DNA of 64,000 bases from Nocardia altamirensis NBRC 108246 (GTDB lineage Bacteria; Actinomycetota; Actinomycetes; Mycobacteriales; Mycobacteriaceae), in assembly GCF_001612685.1 (NCBI RefSeq), contig NZ_BDAY01000056.1:18072-82071 (forward strand). Direction: 5' to 3'. Under the pieces are notes generated by a model. That model saw nothing but the letters and a program-made list of their open reading frames with translations, had not been told where the DNA came from and did not search any database. The position numbers were made by a program, and so were the translations under genes. How positions within the stretch are numbered: the stretch's first letter is position 1; every line of letters begins with the position of its first letter. Of this stretch, positions 8,958-17,743 are shown one piece after another.

Positions 8958-10157
8958 GTGACTCCGACGGTCGATCGCCCCACCCGCGTTGCCCGCGCCG
9001 CCGTGTTCGCGGTGTTCGGGCTCAACGGGTTCCTGCTCGCCATGTGGGTGGTGCATATTCCGGTGATCACCGATCGGACCGGCGTCGCGAAATCGACGCT
9101 CGGCATGCTCATCCTGCTGATGGCGGGTGCTGGCGTGGCAGGAATGCGCCTCACCGGCCCGCTCGCGGATCGGTTCGGCAGCCGGAACCTGGTCGCCGCG
9201 GCCGCGATCCTCATGTCTGTTGCGCTGATCGGGCCTGGACTGGCGACCGGCCCGATCACCCTGGCGCTTGCGTTGGCGTGCTTCGGTTTCGGCAACGGCG
9301 CACTGGACGTCTCGATGAATACCCAAGCGGTGCACGTGGAACGGGCCTACGGGCGCCCGATCATGGGGACGTTCCACGCATTGTTCTCCGGCGGCGGACT
9401 GCTGGGATCGCTGCTCGGAGCGGCAACCCTGCGGGCCGAATGGGACACCCGAATGACATTGACGCTGGCGGCCATTGCCTGCGTCGCACTGACCGTCGCA
9501 CTCGTCCCACGGTTGCTTCGCGATACCGAGCACGGATCACCCGCTGATTCGGCTGCGGTGCAGCATGATCCACCTCCCCCGGAGCAGCTCCGGGACAGCG
9601 CCGAGCACCGCCGAAAGGTATTCGCCCTGGCCGCAATCGCCTTCGCCGTACTACTCGCCGAAGGTGTCGCGGGCGACTGGAGCACCCTGCAGATGCGCGA
9701 ACACCTCGGCGCCGACGAAGCCACCGCCGCACTGGCTTTCGGCGCCTTCTCCGTCACCATGACCGCGGGTCGTCTCACCGCCGACCGGGTCAGCGGCGCC
9801 TTCGGCCGGGTGGCCGTCGTCCGCTACGGCACCCTGCTCTGCGGCATCGGCCTCACCGTGATCATCCTGTCCCCCTGGATCCCGTTGACCCTGATCGGTT
9901 GGGCCATGGCAGGCCTCGGCTTGTCCGGCACCATCCCGCAAATATTCACCGCCGCAGGCAATCTCGGCTCCACCAAGGCCGCAACCGACATGTCCCACGT
10001 CTTCAGCATCGGCTACCTCGGCCTACTCGCAGGCCCCGCAATCATCGGCTGGCTAACCGCCCTGATCCCCCTGACCACCGCCCTGATCGTCCCCCTCATC
10101 GCCGTCCTGATCTGCTGCCGCTACGCCGGCGCCGTCGCCCCGGCGAGAGCTGGCTAG
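8958..10157 (+). CDS. MFS transporter
   Basis: About 399 aa with 12 hydrophobic segments typical of a major-facilitator protein. A TM2-TM3 loop motif LTGPLADRFGSRNLV corresponds to the MFS motif A, and the second half shows GRLTADRVSGAFGR. Resembles the YbjJ-like MFS group often annotated as sugar or drug permeases; no substrate can be named. Start is GTG 8958 or TTG 8955; I prefer GTG. Its stop overlaps the convergent LppU-like gene by 4 bp. Confidence 0.82.
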   Translation: MTPTVDRPTRVARAAVFAVFGLNGFLLAMWVVHIPVITDRTGVAKSTLGMLILLMAGAGVAGMRLTGPLADRFGSRNLVAAAAILMSVALIGPGLATGPITLALALACFGFGNGALDVSMNTQAVHVERAYGRPIMGTFHALFSGGGLLGSLLGAATLRAEWDTRMTLTLAAIACVALTVALVPRLLRDTEHGSPADSAAVQHDPPPPEQLRDSAEHRRKVFALAAIAFAVLLAEGVAGDWSTLQMREHLGADEATAALAFGAFSVTMTAGRLTADRVSGAFGRVAVVRYGTLLCGIGLTVIILSPWIPLTLIGWAMAGLGLSGTIPQIFTAAGNLGSTKAATDMSHVFSIGYLGLLAGPAIIGWLTALIPLTTALIVPLIAVLICCRYAGAVAPARAG

Positions 10158-10747
10158 CCGGTCCACCGCACCAGGCACAGCGTGACAGGCTGGCGCTTCG
10201 GGTAGACGATGCCGAGTTCGCCGACATTGCGGGATCGGCACGCGGATTCATCCGCGGTGCCGTCGAGGACCTGGCTGATCCGATGGTCGGCGGCGCGGCA
10301 GAACCTGTCGGCGACGATGCCGGACGAGTCCCCGCGCACGCAGTCACCCTTCTTCACGTTGGGACGCAGGCACAGCCTGCTGCCTGCGGTGTTGTCGCCG
10401 TTCTCGAAGTAGATGGCGTAAGCCTTGCTCGCACAGTCTTGGTCGGCGCCACTGATCCGGTCCGCCACAACGTAGTTGGCCTCCCGGTCGGAACATTCCT
10501 TGACCTCGAACTCAGCGCGGGAATCAGGCCCGGATACCTTTCCGCACCCACCGATATCGACCCTTTGGCTATCGGGCAGACTGAGGATGACGGCGAACAC
10601 CACCAGGCCGAGCAAGCCGACGATGACAAGCCATTTGCGAATGTTTACGGTTTTGCCCTCGGCCAACTCGTTATGACCGGCCGGGTAGTCACCGGGATGA
10701 TCTCCCGGTTGGAACTCGGACGGATGGCCGTGCGGCGGTGTGGTCAT
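10154..10747 (-). CDS. LppU/SCO3897-family membrane-anchored protein, copy 1
   Basis: 197-aa protein: short hydrophilic His/Gly/Pro-rich cytoplasmic head, one transmembrane helix (WLVIVGLLGLVVFAVILSL, about residues 39-57), then an extracytoplasmic domain rich in conserved Cys (GGCGKVSG, VKECSDREANYVVADRI, LCLRPNVKKGDCVRG, TLCLV). The Cys spacing suggests several disulfides outside the membrane. Function unknown. It is paralogous to the next gene upstream, with the same Cys pattern and phrases such as ECSD-EANYVVA, so the two come from a tandem duplication. Confidence 0.75.
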   Translation of the reverse strand: MTTPPHGHPSEFQPGDHPGDYPAGHNELAEGKTVNIRKWLVIVGLLGLVVFAVILSLPDSQRVDIGGCGKVSGPDSRAEFEVKECSDREANYVVADRISGADQDCASKAYAIYFENGDNTAGSRLCLRPNVKKGDCVRGDSSGIVADRFCRAADHRISQVLDGTADESACRSRNVGELGIVYPKRQPVTLCLVRWTG

Positions 10748-10801
10748 AGAACCCTCCCCCAGGGTCGACGCAATGTCGGCAGCACTCGGCAGCCGAATGA
10801 A

Positions 10802-10822
10802 CTCACCGAATCTAGCCGATCG
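10802..10822 (-). repeat. Upstream repeat shared by the two LppU-like genes, copy 1
   Basis: CTCACCGAATCTAGCCGATCG, 20 of 21 bases identical to 11738-11758. Both copies sit 55-56 bp upstream of their start codons. Read on the minus strand they contain TAGATT, a possible -10, so this may be the duplicated promoter. Confidence 0.6.
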
Positions 10823-10890
10823 CATCGAAATCCGCTGCACGGGTGCATAACTGGCTGAACCGGCGTCGTGCCAGACCTCGGGATAAATCC

Positions 10891-11682
10891 CTACTTGGTC
10901 GGGGGGACCAGGCAGAGGGTTACGGGGTCTGGTTTGGGGTAGACGATGGTGGAGTCGGTGAATTTGGAGCCGCAGGCGGATTTGTCGGCGGCGCCTCGGA
11001 TGATTCGGCCGATCTTGTAGTCGGCAGCCGCGGTGCAGGCGACCTTGGTGCTTGCGCCGAGGGCGTTGCCGTCGATGCAGTCGCCTTCCTTCACGTTGAG
11101 GCGAAGGCAGAGCGTGTATTCCTTGCCGCCGGCCTGGTAGTAGCTGGCGTAATCCTTGGTCGGGCAGTCCTTGGCGGCGCCGTCGAGCCGTTCGGCCACT
11201 ACGTAATTGGCTTCCGGGTCGGAGCATTCCTTGGTGGCGAACTCGGCTTTGAAGGTGGTGCCGGACAGCTTCGCGCACTGGCCGATGCTGACCTTTTCAC
11301 CGTCGGAGCGCATGGCGTAGACGACGCCGAAGACGACAAGGCCGAGCACAACGATGATGGCAACGATGATGGCGATCGCCTTGCCACGGCCGCCACTGCG
11401 ACGTGGCGGCGGCGGGAAGGCCCCCGGCGGGAACCCGGGCTGGCCGCCTTGCGGCGGGAAACCTGGCGGCGGGAAACCTTGCTGCGGAAAGCCTTGCTGC
11501 GGTGGAAAACCCTGGGGAGGTGGAAAACCTTGCGGCGGTGCGAAGCCCTGCGGCGGCGGAAACCCAGGACCGTAGCCGGGCTGCGGATACCCTGGCACGC
11601 CCCCCGGCTGCTGTGGGTACCCCGGACCGTAGCCGTGGCCGTCTGATTGCGTCGGCGGCGGATAGTTCGTGGGTGTTGTCAC
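10891..11682 (-). CDS. LppU/SCO3897-family membrane-anchored protein, copy 2, with Pro/Gly repeats
   Basis: 263-aa paralogue of the downstream gene. It has an expanded N-terminal cytoplasmic head of about 115 residues built from imperfect PPQGF/PQQGF repeats, then one TM helix (AIAIIVAIIVVLGLVVFGVVY), then the Cys-rich extracytoplasmic domain (GQCAKLSG, KECSDPEANYVVAERL, LCLRLNVKEGDCIDG, TLCLVPP). GTG at 11682 is supported by a GGGAGGGG site. The low-complexity head resembles those of actinobacterial envelope proteins that contact cell-division or secretion factors; no function is known. Confidence 0.78.
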   Translation of the reverse strand: MTTPTNYPPPTQSDGHGYGPGYPQQPGGVPGYPQPGYGPGFPPPQGFAPPQGFPPPQGFPPQQGFPQQGFPPPGFPPQGGQPGFPPGAFPPPPRRSGGRGKAIAIIVAIIVVLGLVVFGVVYAMRSDGEKVSIGQCAKLSGTTFKAEFATKECSDPEANYVVAERLDGAAKDCPTKDYASYYQAGGKEYTLCLRLNVKEGDCIDGNALGASTKVACTAAADYKIGRIIRGAADKSACGSKFTDSTIVYPKPDPVTLCLVPPTK

Positions 11683-11737
11683 AAGGTTCCCCTCCCCAGG
11701 GTTTACGCGATATACGGCCACATGGGCGGCCGACGAA

Positions 11738-11758
11738 CTCACAGAATCTAGCCGATCG
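11738..11758 (-). repeat. Upstream repeat shared by the two LppU-like genes, copy 2
   Basis: CTCACAGAATCTAGCCGATCG; one mismatch to copy 1 at 10802-10822, at the same distance from the start codon. The CCTCCCC-AGGGT stretch next to each start codon is also shared. Confidence 0.6.
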
Positions 11759-11795
11759 ACCCGTTATCCGTGTGGTGGGCAAGACGAGGAACGCG

Positions 11796-12959
11796 TCACA
11801 GGTAGAGGCCGGGATTGACCGGATCCTCGCTGATCGACTGGATCTTGATGTCGCCATCGCGCAGTGCAACCAACTCGGCGCGAGTCGCGCCGTCCGGGCA
11901 CGCGGCATCGGACGGGGTGTCCGCCTTGCGTTCCCTGGCCAGCCAGGCCGCGGACTCGGCGGGCGACAACCGGCCCACTTCGAGCTGCGCCAGGCAACGT
12001 CCCGGTCGGGTGACCGCGGGGTGCAGCCGAGACAGATCCTCGTTGGTGGTGATCGCGACCAGCACGTCCCGACCCTGCCCGAGCATGCCGTCGGTCAGAT
12101 TGAGCAAGCGGGAAAGGCCCTGTCCCGCTGTTTCTTTCGCCTCACCGCGGATCAGCTCGTCGCAGTCCTCCAGTACGAGCATGCGCCAGCGTTTGGTGTC
12201 TTCGTCGCCGTCGATGCCCGCAGCCACGTCCATCAGATAGCCGGGCTTGCCGAACATCACCTCGGGGTCGAGCACACAGTCGAACTGGCACCACGGCGCC
12301 CAAGCCCTGGCGAGCGCGCGCAGCGCCGTGGTCTTTCCGGTCCCCGGCGGCCCGTGCAGCAGCACCAACCGTCCGCGGACCTCCGCGGCGGTCAAGGCCA
12401 TCAGGCGATCCATCGCACCGGAGACCTCTGCGGCGTAGTTGCCGCGAATGGCAGGCCATTCCGGCGCCGAGATGGCCCGACCACGCCGCTGCGGTCCGTG
12501 GCTGTGCATGTGCCAGAACCCCATCTCGATGGTCTCGCCGATCTCCGGCTGCGCGGCCGCATCCCGGATGGACTCGGCGAGCACGCTCGCGGCGAGTTCG
12601 TCGGTCGCGGCGGTGACCTCGACGGTCGCCGACCCACCCGACCACCGGACGACTCGCGAGGACCAGCCGACGCCTGCCACCAGCGCGATCCCGCTGTCCT
12701 CGTCCTGCGTCGAGCGCACCACCCTGCCGTGCGCGGGGCGCAGCGGCGCATCGGGCTTGATTCGCTCCAGATGGGCTGAGCGCGCACAGGGTTGATCGCC
12801 GCGCAGGAACGGCGTGAGCGCGAGCACATCGACCACATCGCGCGTGGAGTAGTTGGAATCGACCGTGACACCCCACGGCAGCCGCTCGGCGACATCGGCC
12901 GAGGGCTCCCTCGGGTCGATCAACCGAAGAGACTCATTACGTGCGGACACTCCGAGCAT
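11796..12959 (-). CDS. AAA-family ATPase with N-terminal DUF5925 domain
   Basis: 387-aa protein. The N-terminal part (to about residue 190) matches the uncharacterised DUF5925 layout. The C-terminal AAA module has Walker A GPPGTGKT, Walker B-like MLVLEDCDELI, sensor-1 region VLVAITTNEDLSRLHPAV and the arginine-finger region RPGRCLA. The ATPase is of the classic AAA/BCS1-like type, expected to form a ring and remodel a protein partner. No partner can be named from the neighbours: it lies alone between the LppU-like genes and the pnt terminator. Confidence 0.8.
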   Translation of the reverse strand: MLGVSARNESLRLIDPREPSADVAERLPWGVTVDSNYSTRDVVDVLALTPFLRGDQPCARSAHLERIKPDAPLRPAHGRVVRSTQDEDSGIALVAGVGWSSRVVRWSGGSATVEVTAATDELAASVLAESIRDAAAQPEIGETIEMGFWHMHSHGPQRRGRAISAPEWPAIRGNYAAEVSGAMDRLMALTAAEVRGRLVLLHGPPGTGKTTALRALARAWAPWCQFDCVLDPEVMFGKPGYLMDVAAGIDGDEDTKRWRMLVLEDCDELIRGEAKETAGQGLSRLLNLTDGMLGQGRDVLVAITTNEDLSRLHPAVTRPGRCLAQLEVGRLSPAESAAWLARERKADTPSDAACPDGATRAELVALRDGDIKIQSISEDPVNPGLYL

Positions 12960-13026
12960 GATCAGGCCTGCGGACCGGCCGTGTCCAGCGAATTAACGGT
13001 TGCTGTACGGGGCAGCGCCGACAGCA

Positions 13027-13060
13027 AACGACCCCTCGCCGCATCCGGCGAGGGGTCGTT
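13027..13060 (-). terminator. Terminator of the pnt operon
   Basis: Perfect 15-bp stem (AACGACCCCTCGCCG paired with its complement) with a CATC loop, 42 nt after the pntB stop on the minus strand. A second small hairpin (GCGGGT-GAAA-ACCCGC, 13061-13076) lies between it and pntB. Confidence 0.75.
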
Positions 13061-13101
13061 GCGGGTGAAAACCCGCAGTGCTTTCGGGTGAAACCGCAGT
13101 G

Positions 13102-14538
13102 TTACAGCGCCTTCAGTTCCTCGGTGACCGCACCGACGGACTTCTTCGCGTCACCGAACAGCATCGAGGTGTGGTCGGCGTAGAACAGCGGGTTGTCGAT
13201 GCCCGCGAAGCCGGAGTTCATCGACCGCTTGAGCACGATGACGCTCTTGGCCTGGTCGACGTTGAGCACCGGCATGCCGTAGATCGGGCTGCTCTTGTCC
13301 TCGCGGGCGGCCGGGTTGGTGACATCGTTGGCGCCGATCACCAGGGCGACATCGGTGCGGCCGAATTCGCCGTTGATGTCGTCCATCTCCTTGAGCGCGT
13401 CGTAGGAGACCTCGGCCTCGGCAAGCAGCACGTTCATGTGGCCCGGCATGCGACCCGCCACCGGGTGGATGGCGTATTTGACCTCGACGCCCTTGGCCTC
13501 GAGCAGCGCCGCCATCTCCTTGACCGCGTGCTGCGCCTGCGCGACGGCCATGCCGTAACCGGGCACCACGATCACCTGGTTGGCGTAGGCCATCTGGATC
13601 GCGGCGTCCGCCGCCGAGGTGGCCTTGGCCTGCTTGGCTTCGCCGTCGCCACCGGCGCCGGGAGCCGTTCCGCCACCGCCGAATCCGCCTGCCACGATGG
13701 CCGGAATCGACCGGTTCATCGCCTTGGCCATCAGGTTGGTGAGGATGGTGCCGGACGCGCCGACGATCATGCCCGCCACGATCATCGCGGTGTTGTTCAG
13801 CGCCAAACCGGCTGCGGCGGCCGACAATCCGGTCAACGCGTTGAGCAACGAGATGACGACGGGCATGTCGGCGCCGCCGATCGGCAGCACGACCGCGAGG
13901 CCGAGCACACCGGCGAGGACGAGCACCGCGATCATCCACAGTTGGGAGACACCGTCATTGGTGGCGCCGACGCCGATCACCACGGCCGCGGCGATCGCAC
14001 CGACGAGCAGCAGCAGGTTCAGCGGCTGCTGCAGCTTGCCGAGACCGATCGGGCGACCGGGCAGGATCTCCTGCAGCTTGCCGAAGGCGATCAGCGAACC
14101 CCAGAAGGACACCGAGCCGATGATCGCGGCGAACAGCGAGCCGACGACGATGTGCACCGTCGGCTCTTCGTCGAAGTGCGAAAAGCCTTGGCTGTTGATG
14201 AATTCCGACCAGGCGATGAGGGCGACCGTGCCACCGCCGACGCCGTTGAACGCGGCAACCAGCTGCGGCATGGCGGTCATCTTGGTGAACTTGGCAGGCG
14301 GAACGCCGAGGGCGATACCGACCACGAGACCGGCGATGATCAGGATCCAATTGCTGGTGTGGCGCACCGAGATCAGGGTCGCGACCACGGCGATGACCAT
14401 GCCGACGGCGGCGATCAGGTTGCCGCGCACCGCGGTCTTCGGACCGGTCAGGCCCATCAGACCGTAGATGAACATGCCGAACGCGATGATGTAGAGGCCG
14501 TTGACCAGGTAAGTCAGGTTATCGAAGGTATGCATCAC
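13102..14538 (-). CDS. pntB: NAD(P) transhydrogenase subunit beta
   Basis: 478-aa membrane subunit of the proton-translocating transhydrogenase, which drives NADPH formation from NADH with the proton gradient. The N-terminal half holds multiple TM helices; the C-terminal NADP(H)-binding domain III begins near VIVPGYGMAVAQAQH and continues with HPVAGRMPGHMNVLLAEA and IGANDVTNPAA. Full family length. ATG at 14538 overlaps the pntAb stop by 4 nt (ATGA), so the three pnt genes form one translationally coupled operon. Confidence 0.95.
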   Translation of the reverse strand: MMHTFDNLTYLVNGLYIIAFGMFIYGLMGLTGPKTAVRGNLIAAVGMVIAVVATLISVRHTSNWILIIAGLVVGIALGVPPAKFTKMTAMPQLVAAFNGVGGGTVALIAWSEFINSQGFSHFDEEPTVHIVVGSLFAAIIGSVSFWGSLIAFGKLQEILPGRPIGLGKLQQPLNLLLLVGAIAAAVVIGVGATNDGVSQLWMIAVLVLAGVLGLAVVLPIGGADMPVVISLLNALTGLSAAAAGLALNNTAMIVAGMIVGASGTILTNLMAKAMNRSIPAIVAGGFGGGGTAPGAGGDGEAKQAKATSAADAAIQMAYANQVIVVPGYGMAVAQAQHAVKEMAALLEAKGVEVKYAIHPVAGRMPGHMNVLLAEAEVSYDALKEMDDINGEFGRTDVALVIGANDVTNPAAREDKSSPIYGMPVLNVDQAKSVIVLKRSMNSGFAGIDNPLFYADHTSMLFGDAKKSVGAVTEELKAL

Positions 14539-14849
14539 TTATCCGCCTTCACCGGTGCGGCCTTCTTGCCCTTGAACATCCCGAGCATCCGGTCGGTCAC
14601 CACGAAACCACCGATGACGTTCAGGGTTCCGAACACGACGGCGACGAACAGGATGATCTGCGTCAGGATCGACGGGTCCTGCACGTTGCCGAGCGTGACG
14701 AGCGCGCCGAGCACGACGATGCCGTGGATGGCGTTGGTGCCGGACATGAGCGGGGTGTGCAAGGTGTTGGGCACCTTGGAGATCACGGCGAACCCGACGA
14801 ACCCGGAGAGCACCAGGATCGCGATGTTCGCGAGAAGTTCGGTATACAT
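14535..14849 (-). CDS. pntAb: NAD(P) transhydrogenase subunit alpha part 2
   Basis: 104-aa small membrane subunit corresponding to the TM part of E. coli PntA, with three hydrophobic helices (LANIAILVLSGFVGFAVIS, IHGIVVLGALVTLG, IILFVAVVFGTLNVIGGF). The split alpha1/alpha2/beta form is that of Rhodospirillum and mycobacteria. One-nt overlap with pntAa (TGATG) and 4-nt overlap with pntB. Confidence 0.93.
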   Translation of the reverse strand: MYTELLANIAILVLSGFVGFAVISKVPNTLHTPLMSGTNAIHGIVVLGALVTLGNVQDPSILTQIILFVAVVFGTLNVIGGFVVTDRMLGMFKGKKAAPVKADK

Positions 14850-15967
14850 CAGGCTTCTCCCTCACGGGTCACGCAGGAATCCGCGAGCACCTGATCGCTG
14901 AAGTCCGGCGCGAGCTTTCCGTCGACCAGCATCAGTTCCAGCAGGGCCGCAATGTTTTTCGAGTACAGCTCGCTGGCGTGCTCGGGCATGGTCGCAGGCA
15001 GGTTCAGCGGCGATGCGATGGTGACCTGGTGCTTGACCACGGTCTCACCCGGCTCGGTGAGCTCGCAGTTGCCGCCGGTCTCGCCGGCCAGGTCGATGAT
15101 CACGCTGCCCGGCTTCATGCCCTCGACGGCGGCGGCGGTCACCAGGCGCGGCGCGGGACGGCCGGGCACCAACGCGGTGGTGATCACCACGTCGAAGCCC
15201 TTGATCGCGTCCTCCAAAGCCTGCTGCTGCTTGGCCTTTTCGTCGTCGGTGAGCTCGCGGGCGTACCCGCCCTCACCGGCGGCGTCGATGCCGAGGTCGA
15301 GCCACTGGGCACCGACCGAGCGCACCTGATCGGCGACCTCGGGCCGCACGTCGTAGCCGGTGGTGCGGCCGCCGAGGCGCTTGGCGGTGGCCAGGGCCTG
15401 CAGTCCAGCAACGCCGACGCCGAGCACGAGCACGGTCGCCGGCTTCACGGTGCCCGCCGCGGTGGTGAGCATCGGGAAGAACCGGGTCGACTCCGAGGCC
15501 GCGAGCAGCACTGCCTTGTAGCCTGCGACGTTGGCCTGCGACGACAGCGCGTCCATCACCTGTGCACGCGAGATACGCGGGATCGCTTCGACCGCAAACG
15601 CTTGCACCCCAGCGGCTTTCAGCTTGCCGATCTGGTTGTCCGCGTTGCGCGGGGCCAGGAATCCGATCAGCGTCTGACCGTCGGACAGCTTCGCCACCTC
15701 GGCGTCGCTCGGCGGCGCGACCTTGACGACTACCTCGGCCGACCAGGGGTCGCCGATCGTCGCGCCCGCTTCTTCGTACGCGCTGTCGGGGATGAGTGCG
15801 CCGAGTCCGGCTCCGGACTCGACCACCACCTGCGCGCCTTGCTTCAGTAAGGTCGGAATGATCTTCGGCACCAATGCGACACGTCGTTCGCCCGTGTTGG
15901 ACTCGCGAACGACTCCGACACGCGCGCCGCGTGGCGACTGGTCGCCTACGCTCTGCGTTGTCTCCAC
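14849..15967 (-). CDS. pntAa: NAD(P) transhydrogenase subunit alpha part 1
   Basis: 372-aa soluble NAD(H)-binding domain I. It shows the alanine-dehydrogenase/PNT signatures RVGVVRESNTGERRVALVP, SRAQVMDALSSQANVAGYKA and the Rossmann motif VLVLGVGVAGLQALATA. First gene of the pnt operon; the ATG at 15967 gives the expected length. Its promoter should lie in the long upstream gap. Confidence 0.94.
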   Translation of the reverse strand: METTQSVGDQSPRGARVGVVRESNTGERRVALVPKIIPTLLKQGAQVVVESGAGLGALIPDSAYEEAGATIGDPWSAEVVVKVAPPSDAEVAKLSDGQTLIGFLAPRNADNQIGKLKAAGVQAFAVEAIPRISRAQVMDALSSQANVAGYKAVLLAASESTRFFPMLTTAAGTVKPATVLVLGVGVAGLQALATAKRLGGRTTGYDVRPEVADQVRSVGAQWLDLGIDAAGEGGYARELTDDEKAKQQQALEDAIKGFDVVITTALVPGRPAPRLVTAAAVEGMKPGSVIIDLAGETGGNCELTEPGETVVKHQVTIASPLNLPATMPEHASELYSKNIAALLELMLVDGKLAPDFSDQVLADSCVTREGEA

Positions 15968-16418
15968 TTTGTCTATTCCTTCTCGAGCTGAGCTTCAGGC
16001 AACAGAGGGCTGGCCGGACGTTGTTACTTGAGAGTAAGTTCGCCCAAATCCTCGCAACTGTACCCGGCGAGGAGTGCGAGCTGCTGAGACGCCCGTCACA
16101 AGATCATGCCGGATTTTGCCGGATTGCCGGATTCCTCGGGTCGTCGCGGCCATCATCGTTGCCTCCTATATTCGTCAGGCGTTCGGGTGTGGCGCCGAGA
16201 ATGATCGTGGTCGCCTTCGCGGGCCCCGACAAGAGCGAACATGCAGGTCCATTACTTACCCGCAGGTTGGGCTCCTGCTCAGCACCATGGTCCACCACTG
16301 CAACCGTGACGTGCATCATGACCATTCCCATGCCGAGGGGGATGCCAAGTAGAGCAGTCGGCGGGCTTGGTGAATACAGGGCTGTTGCCGACCACTCGTA
16401 CGCCGTAAGGTCCAGCCT
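15968..16418. promoter_or_regulatory. 451-bp divergent gap pntAa / HIT gene, with small dyad
   Basis: No convincing gene; the open frames here lack start sites, coding bias and recognisable motifs. It contains the dyad TTACT-TGAG-AGTAA at 16024-16037, 57 bp upstream of pntAa, a size and position suitable for a repressor site. Its owner is not identifiable. Confidence 0.35.
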
Positions 16419-16901
16419 GTGAACGACTGCGTCTTCTGCCGCATCGTGGCAGGCGAGGCCCCGGCAACGAAGGTGTACGAAGACGACACCCTCTGCGCCT
16501 TCCTCGATATCCGGCCCATTGCCCGCGGACACATGCTGGTGATCCCCAAACGGCACGCCGCCGAGTTGGAAGATCTCGACGCCGACACCGGGTCGTACAT
16601 CTTCCGGGCAGGCCACCGGCTCGCGCTGGCCATCCGGCGAAGCACGCTGGCCGCGGACGGCGCCAACCTGGTGCTCAACGACGGTAAGGCGGCATTTCAA
16701 ACCGTCCCGCACATCCACCTGCATGTGATCCCGCGCAAGCACGGCGACAAGATGCGCTTCGCGGCCGGATTCATGCTGCGGCGGCCCTACGATCCGCAAT
16801 CCACCGCGTCCGCGATCCAGGACGGGATCGCGGCGCTGGAACGCGAGGAAGAACTGAACAACCACAAGCGGCCGGGCACCGACGAAGGAGCGCAAGAATG
16901 A
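16419..16901 (+). CDS. HIT-family nucleotide hydrolase/transferase
   Basis: 160-aa histidine-triad protein with the signature HIHLHV (His98, His100, His102), the N-terminal CVFCRIVAGEAPA with a CxxC pair, and FLDIRPIARGHMLVIPKRH. HIT enzymes cleave nucleoside phosphoramidates or dinucleoside polyphosphates. The C-terminal tail (about 50 residues after the triad) is longer than in minimal Hint proteins. Starts with GTG at 16419; the stop overlaps the next gene by 4 nt, so it is the first gene of an operon. Confidence 0.88.
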   Translation: MNDCVFCRIVAGEAPATKVYEDDTLCAFLDIRPIARGHMLVIPKRHAAELEDLDADTGSYIFRAGHRLALAIRRSTLAADGANLVLNDGKAAFQTVPHIHLHVIPRKHGDKMRFAAGFMLRRPYDPQSTASAIQDGIAALEREEELNNHKRPGTDEGAQE

Positions 16902-17737
16902 CCGATCCGACCCTGGACCGCACCGCGCTGACCACGGCACTGTTCGAGGAATGGGACGCGCTCGCCGCGCTGGTCACCGACATCGACGAAAACCGCTGGC
17001 GCACATCGACAGCGCTGCCGGGCTGGAGCGTCTTCGACACGCTCGCCCACGTCGCAGGCGTCGAATCGTGGCTGCTCGGCGAGCGCCCGCCCGCGCACGA
17101 CCCGGCCACGGAGAAGGTCGACGTCAGCACGCTGCCGCACGTGCGCAACCAGACCGGGGTGCTGAACGAGATCTGGGTCGACCGGCTGCGGCCGCTGCCA
17201 GGCACCCAGCTGCTCGAGCTGTTCCACGATGTCGTCGGCCGCAGACGAAAGGCCCTGTCCGCCATGGGCGAGCAGGAATGGCAGGCCGAAACTCCCTCGC
17301 CGATCGGTCAGGTCAGCTACGGCCGGTTCATGCGGGTGCGGCTGTTCGACTGCTGGATGCACGAGCTCGATATCGCCGACGCGCTCGGTGTGCGGGTCGA
17401 CGAGGGCGGACGCCGCGGTGAGCTGGCGTTCGCCGAGTTCCTCGGCAGCGTGCCGCGGGTGGTGGTGAAAAAGGGTGGGGCACCGGATGGTTCGCGAATC
17501 ACGTTCGCGGTGACCGGCGCGTTGGCGCGGCCGTTGCACATCCAGGTCGCGGGGCGGGCGAGCTTCGTCGACGGGTTCGACGAGCCCGCCACCGTCGAAA
17601 TCCAGCTGCCGTCCGAGCTTTTCGTCCGGCTCGGTGGTGGGCGGACCACCGCCGACGAGCACCTTGACCAGATCGCGATCACCGGAGACGAGCAGCTCGG
17701 GCTGCAGCTGGTGCGCAACCTGGCCTTCACGCTCTGA
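16898..17737 (+). CDS. Maleylpyruvate isomerase-family mycothiol-dependent enzyme (DinB-like)
   Basis: 279-aa protein with the MDMPI N-terminal DinB-like four-helix bundle: LTTALFEEWDALAALV, then STALPGWSVFDTLAHVAGVE, with a metal-ligand His in LAHV and a later HELDIAD. The C-terminal domain is of the MDMPI_C type (ITFAVTG..LHIQVAG). Family members use mycothiol in isomerisation or detoxification reactions. ATGA overlap with the HIT gene and 6 bp to the next gene, so this is an operon with HIT and the S51 peptidase. Substrate unknown. Confidence 0.82.
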   Translation: MTDPTLDRTALTTALFEEWDALAALVTDIDENRWRTSTALPGWSVFDTLAHVAGVESWLLGERPPAHDPATEKVDVSTLPHVRNQTGVLNEIWVDRLRPLPGTQLLELFHDVVGRRRKALSAMGEQEWQAETPSPIGQVSYGRFMRVRLFDCWMHELDIADALGVRVDEGGRRGELAFAEFLGSVPRVVVKKGGAPDGSRITFAVTGALARPLHIQVAGRASFVDGFDEPATVEIQLPSELFVRLGGGRTTADEHLDQIAITGDEQLGLQLVRNLAFTL

Positions 17738-17743
17738 CCCGCG

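Noticed and set aside
11403..11640. Short periodic DNA repeats resembling a CRISPR or VNTR
   Set aside because: They are the codons of the PPQGF repeats of the LppU-like protein; no spacers.
13078..14901. 607-aa plus-strand frame opposite pntB/pntAb
   Set aside because: Antisense shadow rich in His, Asp and Arg; the minus strand encodes full-length PntB and PntAb.
16104..16418. Open frames in the pntAa / HIT gap
   Set aside because: No start site, no motif, and composition unlike the flanking genes.
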